A stretch of DNA of 64,000 nt from Sisyra terminalis (taxonomy: Eukaryota; Arthropoda; Insecta; Neuroptera; Sisyridae): assembly GCA_958496175.1 (NCBI GenBank), contig OY292276.1:49923080-49987079 (forward strand), written 5' to 3'. The notes under the pieces are model-generated. The model did not search any database, was not told the DNA's origin, and saw nothing but the letters and a program-made list of their open reading frames with translations. Of this stretch, positions 58,738 through 64,000 are shown piece by piece. A program made the position numbers and the translations under genes. How positions within the stretch are numbered: the first letter of the stretch is position 1; each line of letters opens with the position of its first letter.

Positions 58738-58969
58738 ATCTTTATAGGAAATTGTTTTTGGTAAAATCAAGCCTTAATGACTTTATAATTCAAAAATGCG
58801 ACCAGCAGTACCTAAAGAGTTTTGTCAGTATTATAAATCGTTAGCAGTCCTGAAATTTTGAAGAAAAAAGCAGCTTTTTCAGGAAAAAAAGTTTGAAATT
58901 TGGTAAATTGATGCCAAGTTATCACACGTGAAACTAGGCGTAGAGACTAGAGTATAGTATACATTTTTT

Positions 58970-59194
58970 GACTTATGTCCCTCTTAGAACCGCCAAATCT
59001 GGCAACGTTGCGTTTTTTACTTTGTTTTTAATTTAATTTGCGAATAAATTGTCCCATGATAAAAATTTAGCTACAAAAGAAGATAATATATCTATCATAA
59101 ATGAATTGAATTAGCAAAAAAATCGTGAATAGAACATAAAACAAAGTAGAAAATGCAACGTCCAGATTTGACGGTTCTAAAAGGGACATGAATC
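58970..59194. mobile_element. Palindromic MITE, GGCAACGTTGC family, copy 3 (225 bp)
   Basis: Exact 8-bp flanks CATTTTTT (58962-58969, 59195-59202). Ends GACTTATGTCCC and GGGACATGAATC are inverted. The arms continue through TTAGAACCGCCAAATCTGGC, mirrored on the right by CCAGATTTGACGGTTCTAA. Length equals that of copy 2 and the interior aligns with copies 1 and 2. Confidence 0.9.
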
Positions 59195-59529
59195 CATTTT
59201 TTTAATGTGCCTTTATTTCAATAACTAAAAGGATGCATTTTACTTGGTCACCTGATGTTAAGTGATAATCTTTGAAATTATTCCATAAATTCTTTATTTC
59301 TTTAGTACTTTAATTTCCATATTCATTGTTCAATTTGTCCATATGCTTTTATAGTCCCACTTTACCCCACTAGTGATTTGTTTAATCGAGAAAAGCAAAC
59401 ATTTTCTTTAAACCAAATTATTTTTGTTGGGGATATTTATACTTATAATGATATGACAAAACCATTCGAATGATATTATGATTAGATTCAGAATTTAAAA
59501 TTAGGTATTGATATCAATCATACTTTCAG

Positions 59530-59673
59530 GTTTGGAAACCAACCACCAATCTTTCTAGTCTTCTTCTTTTCGTGGTTCTTCAATGATGAATATTGGCGAT
59601 AATGATTAACAAATGATGTCCCGAGGACCTATTAATGCCATGGTTTCCCGTCGCCTTCTGCATCCTTATGCTG
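59530..59673 (+). other. Candidate 5' exon with splice signals
   Basis: A locally less AT-rich block is bounded by an acceptor-like CTTTCAG (ending 59529) and a strong donor CTG|GTGAGT (59674). It would hold a short 5' untranslated stretch and a start codon. Alternative in-frame starts exist (ATGATGTCC at 59614). The exon could belong to a gene whose other exons lie outside the window; no partner exon is visible here. Confidence 0.35.
59635..59673 (+). CDS. Possible signal-peptide-coding first exon, partial
   Basis: ATG at 59635 opens 13 codons up to the donor at 59674. The peptide MPWFPVAFCILML is short, hydrophobic and typical of the start of a secretory signal peptide or membrane anchor. 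The exon ends in phase 0 at the consensus donor GTGAGT. The frame upstream is closed by stops, supporting this ATG as the start. The rest of the protein would lie beyond an intron to the right and is not seen in the remaining 4.3 kb. An alternative reading from ATG 59614 (MMSRGPINAMVSRRLLHPYA) crosses the same donor. Confidence 0.3.
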
Positions 59674-61544
59674 GTGAGTTCCCCCATTTTTGGGGTCGAT
59701 TTTTAAATCCTGTAAAACAAAAGAGGGTCCTATACAAATCACTGGTTACATTCGGTTCAGCTGTTTAGCAATGAAGTACACACTGGGAGGTACCTACGAT
59801 TTTTTTTTAGTAAAATTAAAAAAAAAATATTTGTTCAAACAATCATATATTGAATCTCAAGTGCTTAGACCAAAATCCAGCGTGGAAAATTACCATTATG
59901 ATTAAAGTTCCTGCTGGTACCTATTACAATTATAGTAGAGGCCTAATAATATTATGCTTTTTAATTTCCAAAACACATTTACTTGTTAATATTGAAAACC
60001 ATATTTATTGCCTAAAATTAATTCGATGACGGAAAATCATATTATAACATAACATATCAATGAAGCAATTCAACGATCAAATCAACAACTAACTATATTT
60101 CTCGTTACAACCAATTAATATTTTAATATACGATAGTATAATAAATTAATTATTGACACGTTCCAACCTATGATTATCGAGATTTGACTAAATAATTAAG
60201 CCTACGCTTTCGTAACTCAATACTCGATCGTTCTTATATCAAAAGAATTTACTTTGTAAATATTCCTTGTTTTTAATTTCCTTAACATGATATTTTTTTT
60301 TAATTTGAAAATGGGGAGCGGTATGCGTTAAATTTTTGGCAATATTTATCGAAGATAAAACTTATTTAGGTATACGGATTTGGTTGTCAGCATGTGGTAT
60401 TCTAATCGCAAATAATACCTACTTAAAAATAGTTTTTTATATAGTTATTATTCAAATGAATAGACTCGATTTGGATGGTTCAATGTTGCAATCTTTAAAA
60501 ATACTTCATTGTATACATGAACTAGTATATTAAATTTATAATTAAATTGTCATCGAATCAGAAAAAAAAGTTTATCTATTATTTAATGTGACTTATGTCG
60601 ATAGATATAAAACACATGTTTGCTTTTAACAGTTTCAATGTAATATGTGTTTAACATGATATTTTAATGCTGGAAAAAATCGTAAGTTTGAAAACTTGTA
60701 AAGATTGATGCAAAAAAAATATATGCAATATTGGATTGAAAGTTATTAGCAGTGATAATACTTAAATAATCCTTAAAACAACATAAAAAAAGACCAAATT
60801 ATTCTTATTTGAAATTGAAATCATAACTTTTTAAAAGCTATGAATTAGTATCGCTTTATGTCGGATTTTTCATCTAAATTTTATTTAATAATTGTTAATA
60901 TAGGATTTGTAATTGATTTATTAAACGAAAACAGCTAAAATATTTTAGATAAGTTCAGAAAAAAATCATACATTCTACTTGGAATTTGCTAAGACTAACA
61001 AATTTTACACTATTTATATGCATTCCTATTTTACTTAACAGTGGTTTGTAATGTTTTTTATTAATCCTATTAAAGTAATCAATTCTTTGTGATCATTCAA
61101 ATAATCATTGTTTTCATACATAAATTCCATAATATTTTAAGGCACTTGATATTTAGTTGACTGTTTAAGGTTCTATGGAAAAATTGGGAAAAACAAAAGG
61201 ACGATTTAGTTTTCAAAAAAAGTAAACTATCGTTAATTTTTCTTTGGAAAATAAATTTACTGTAATTGTCACTCCTCACAAGGGTTTTTATCAAGTGTTT
61301 CTAATGAATATTACTAAATTTAAACAATTTCTAGAAAAACATTTGTGGGAGAGAAAAAATCATAATTCATTAGTTTGAATCCGTTTACTATTAAGTTAAA
61401 TGGAAGATATAATACTTGATATTATAAATCCAAAATTATGTCTATACAATGATACAACTTTTTGAATAATTAGATGAACGCCAAAATTGAAGACAATTTC
61501 AGAATGCAATATAATTATCTTTGTTACTATCTTTTAGCTCTATA
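59674..61544. other. AT-rich DNA, nothing recognised
   Basis: No recognised feature. If the exon at 59530 is real, this would be its first intron. Confidence 0.5.
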
Positions 61545-61552
61545 GTATAGAG

Positions 61553-61755
61553 CATTGTTTCCTAACCTGTGGTCCGCGTACCCCTGGGGGTCCGCGGTCC
61601 CATTTGAAAAAGTTTATTTTTTATTTTTTAGTTTAATGAAGAAATACTAAAATATAGTATTGTCCAAAAATTGCACCTTTTTTTCACTCAGGGGTCCTTG
61701 GCATTATGCTTGATTTCCTTGGGGGTCCGCGGCTGAAAAAGGTTAGGAACCGTTG
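61553..61755. mobile_element. hAT MITE (203 bp), GGGGGTCCGCG family
   Basis: Ends CATTGTTTCCTAACC and GGTTAGGAACCGTTG are inverted. GTATAGAG and ATATAGAG flank it (7 of 8 match). The interior has repeated GGGGGTCCGCG blocks and TTGCACCTTTTTTTCACTCA, matching the copy inside the mariner at 22273-22483. Confidence 0.9.
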
Positions 61756-62013
61756 ATATAGAGTATAGACAGTAGGTGACTATATCCTAAATTGTATATT
61801 TGGTTTCATATTAGTTGTTGAATTGGATATCTCTTACATTTATTGTATCAACCTTTAACTAGAGTTGTCAGAAATAAGAATTTCAAATCTATTTCTAATT
61901 TCTAATACCGATGGTGTAATCGGTATTAAGATCTAGTTCATAAATTTATTTTTTAACTACTTAGAGTGTTTTTTCAATAGCAGCAAGATTTTGAAAATAT
62001 TTTCTTATATATA

Positions 62014-62919
62014 TGGGAACACGGGGCGGAATGGGAAATGGAATTAGCGCTTGTTACAGGTGACAAAAAAGCGTAAAAATTATACTCAATGTTCAATTAA
62101 CTGTGCTGCATTATAAAAAGTGGCTATCGCCAGTAAAAGGCGCAGTTGTTTTTATTTTTATCAAAAGTCGAAATAAACGTTTCCGAATTTTAATTTTTGT
62201 AAAGTAATACTAAGGTTGACTAAGGTAGTTATACTATGTTCTATTTTTTGTTTGAATATTTGTACATGACATATTTGTTAAAACATACTGTTGACTAACT
62301 AAAAGCCTAGTGATAATTCAAATATAACCAATATATCCTGCCATAATAGTCGTGCTTGTGGGAAAGGTGCTTTGGGGCCCAATAGGTGGGGCGGAATGGG
62401 ATATACCATTCAGATAGTATTTCCCATTCAGATAAACATTTTTATTTTATCAGCAGATAGTGCGTACATATATAAGAAATACTAGCCGACAGTCCATATA
62501 TAAGAAAGGTTGGAAGATGCAGAGGTAATCTGCTTATACTGTCAGGATTTATATTCCAAATCTAATGAAAGGGTGTTCCTGCAGTATTTGTCAAAAATGG
62601 GCACATTTGGCATGTGCTGGGCTAAACACGATGATGACAGTGTCTTCATCTGCGAACTATGCCAATAACAAGTATCCTATTGCGTCCCAGGCTCATTTCC
62701 CATTGTGCCCCAGAGGGTGGGGCAGAATGGGAAATTTCCATTTATTTTTGAAACCTAAATTTTTAATATCAATTATTAGTTTAAATCAATAAAACCTTTT
62801 TTTATTTGTAAAGAATGAATTAAATAAACATATAAATTAAAAAACAATGAGATTGTTTCTTTAAGTCTCTCGTAAATTGTAATTAAAACTTAGGTACCCC
62901 GTTTTGCCCCAGGTTCCCC
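62014..62919. mobile_element. Decayed pogo-like element (TA target)
   Basis: Left end TGGGAACACGGGGCGGAATG and, inverted, right end GGGGAACCTGGGGCAAAACG form the terminal repeats, with TA on each side (62012-62013, 62920-62921). GGGGCGGAATGGGA-type motifs recur inside near 62390 and 62715. The interior includes a transposase C-terminal zinc-binding remnant at 62524-62668. Most of the transposase is missing. Confidence 0.7.
62524..62668 (+). pseudogene. pogo-type transposase C-terminal zinc-finger remnant
   Basis: Across two frames the + strand reads VICLYCQDLYSKSNE, then CSxCQKWAHLACAGLN, then DDDSVFICELCQ and a stop at 62666. This CxxC...CxxCxxWxHxxCAG...DDD..FxCxxC pattern is the PHD-like zinc-binding tail of many pogo/jerky-type transposases in insects. 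It lies inside pogo-like termini, which supports the call. Frameshifts near 62570 and 62625 make it non-functional. Confidence 0.7.
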
Positions 62920-63320
62920 TAAAGATACATTATGTAGCTTAATGAAATTGGAAACGAAGACTTTAATGATTAGAAACCTTATAGAAGTTATATTTGTCAT
63001 TACAACTTGATTTAAGGAGCACATTCAATCGTCAATAGCGTAATAGAGGCCTCAATAACCATATATCTTCACCAACAGGGAAGTTAAATTCACCATCCTA
63101 CAAAATTTTAACAAAATCCGTGGCCCCAAAACTTGGAACTTTCTTGTAAGATACCTCATAGTTATTTTTGATCAAAAAATAAAGGATTTCAAATACTTAT
63201 TTCTGACAACTCTGGTTATTCATAGGTTGATACAATGATACAAATATGAAACCAAATATAACACTTAAGAAGTTATGGATTTACATAGCTTATAGATTCC
63301 AATACTTTTTTTAAAGTTTA

Positions 63321-63824
63321 ATATAATTCATAGCTTTTTCCAGTGTCACTTAAGTAATCAACTTTCTCTACTTAGCTTTGGTTTACGTAAAAATGTCAAT
63401 TTTATCATCGTAATCGATTTTTTATACAAATTAAGCTTCGGTAGATAATAAATCCAGGGTATCAAGTCTATCTTGGCCAATACTTGTGCGTTAGTAGCTT
63501 TTTATCCATTCCAGAGTGGAAAAAGATCTTTTTCCTGAAAAAAATTATTATTTAGGCTAAAAAAATAGCCAATTAATATAATTTATAGCTTTTTCTAATT
63601 AACTTAAGATAACAACTTCTTCTCCTTAGCTTTGGTTTACGCAAAAATGTCGATTATATCATCGTAATCGATTTTTTGCACTAATTAACCCTTGGCAGAT
63701 AATAAATCCAGGGTATCAAATCTATCTTGACCAATACTTGCGCATTAGTAGCTTTTTATCCATTCCAGAGCAGAAAAATATTTTTTTCCTGAATAATTTG
63801 TCATTTAGGCTAATAAAAATGCGC
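63321..63824. repeat. Local tandem duplication, about 255-bp period
   Basis: Copies from about 63321 and 63576 share CTTAGCTTTGGTTTACG, ATCATCGTAATCGATTTTTT, GATAATAAATCCAGGGTATC and TAGTAGCTTTTTATCCATTC. Divergence is modest. No conserved open frame. Confidence 0.9.
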
Positions 63825-64000
63825 AAAGCTATGTCAACATTAGGATTCACATCTCAAAGATTCCGTGAATGCAATAATGTATTCTGTATATTTAGTGGGA
63901 AGCGAATATCTTCACTATTTTGTAATGAATCTTTTAGCCGATAATATTTATGAATATTTTCATCTATTATAGTCTTTCCTAAATTGTCAGGATGTGATGA
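63825..64000. other. Window edge, nothing recognised
   Basis: Less AT-rich than average and open in one frame up to 63944, but no family is recognised. Confidence 0.4.

Larger units (their letters stand above)
61791..63263. repeat. Outer inverted repeat enclosing a pogo-like element
   Basis: About 80-100 bp at 61791-61892 (TATATTTGGTTTCATATT, AGAGTTGTCAGAAATAAG) is inverted at 63184-63263. The pogo-like element lies between the arms. This may be an older palindromic element hit by the pogo insertion. Confidence 0.7.

Overview
The window is nuclear DNA from an arthropod, most probably an insect. It is strongly AT-rich, has almost no long open reading frames, and carries many degraded DNA transposons (hAT-like, mariner, pogo-like), Helitrons, a LINE fragment and Penelope-like retroelements. 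I cannot fix the order or species. No intact protein-coding gene is visible. Most short open frames look like chance openings, or lie inside transposon remnants or on the antisense strand of RNA genes.

The one unambiguous functional locus is a cluster of three U1 spliceosomal snRNA genes on the + strand (45862, 49329, 52795). The first two sit in 3.47-kb tandem units that look identical except for one poly-T length difference. The third has a diverged 3' flank and one base change in the U1A-binding loop. Each has a TATA-like box near -30 and a shared block near -61 to -41, the expected place of an insect PSEA. Between the genes lie ~1-kb sub-repeats (A, B, C). All three keep a 44-nt intron-like segment with good splice signals inside what looks like a decayed two-exon gene for a small protein.

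Layout: 0-10 kb is intergenic with a local tandem duplication and two hAT-like remnants. 10-13 kb holds a hAT element with target duplication and another tandem duplication. 15-17 kb has a minus-strand Helitron and a fold-back mariner split by a Penelope-like inverted pair. 17-21 kb has a palindromic MITE, a duplication, and a Helitron inside a second palindrome. 22-28 kb has a mariner interrupted by a hAT MITE, then a nested hAT/LINE/hairpin composite. 29.8-32 kb has a fold-back element and a minus-strand mariner pseudogene. 32-37 kb is repeat-poor. 37-42 kb holds duplications, a fold-back and a hAT MITE. 43.35-43.45 kb looks like a heat-shock promoter. 44.6-53.6 kb is the U1 array. 54-59.2 kb has head-to-head Penelope-like fragments and three hAT-type elements with 8-bp target duplications. 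59.5 kb has a possible 5' coding exon with a signal-peptide-like start. 61.5-63.8 kb has a hAT MITE, a pogo-like element and a tandem duplication.

Apart from U1, nothing indicates genes working together; the region is a U1 locus set in transposon-rich intergenic or intronic DNA.
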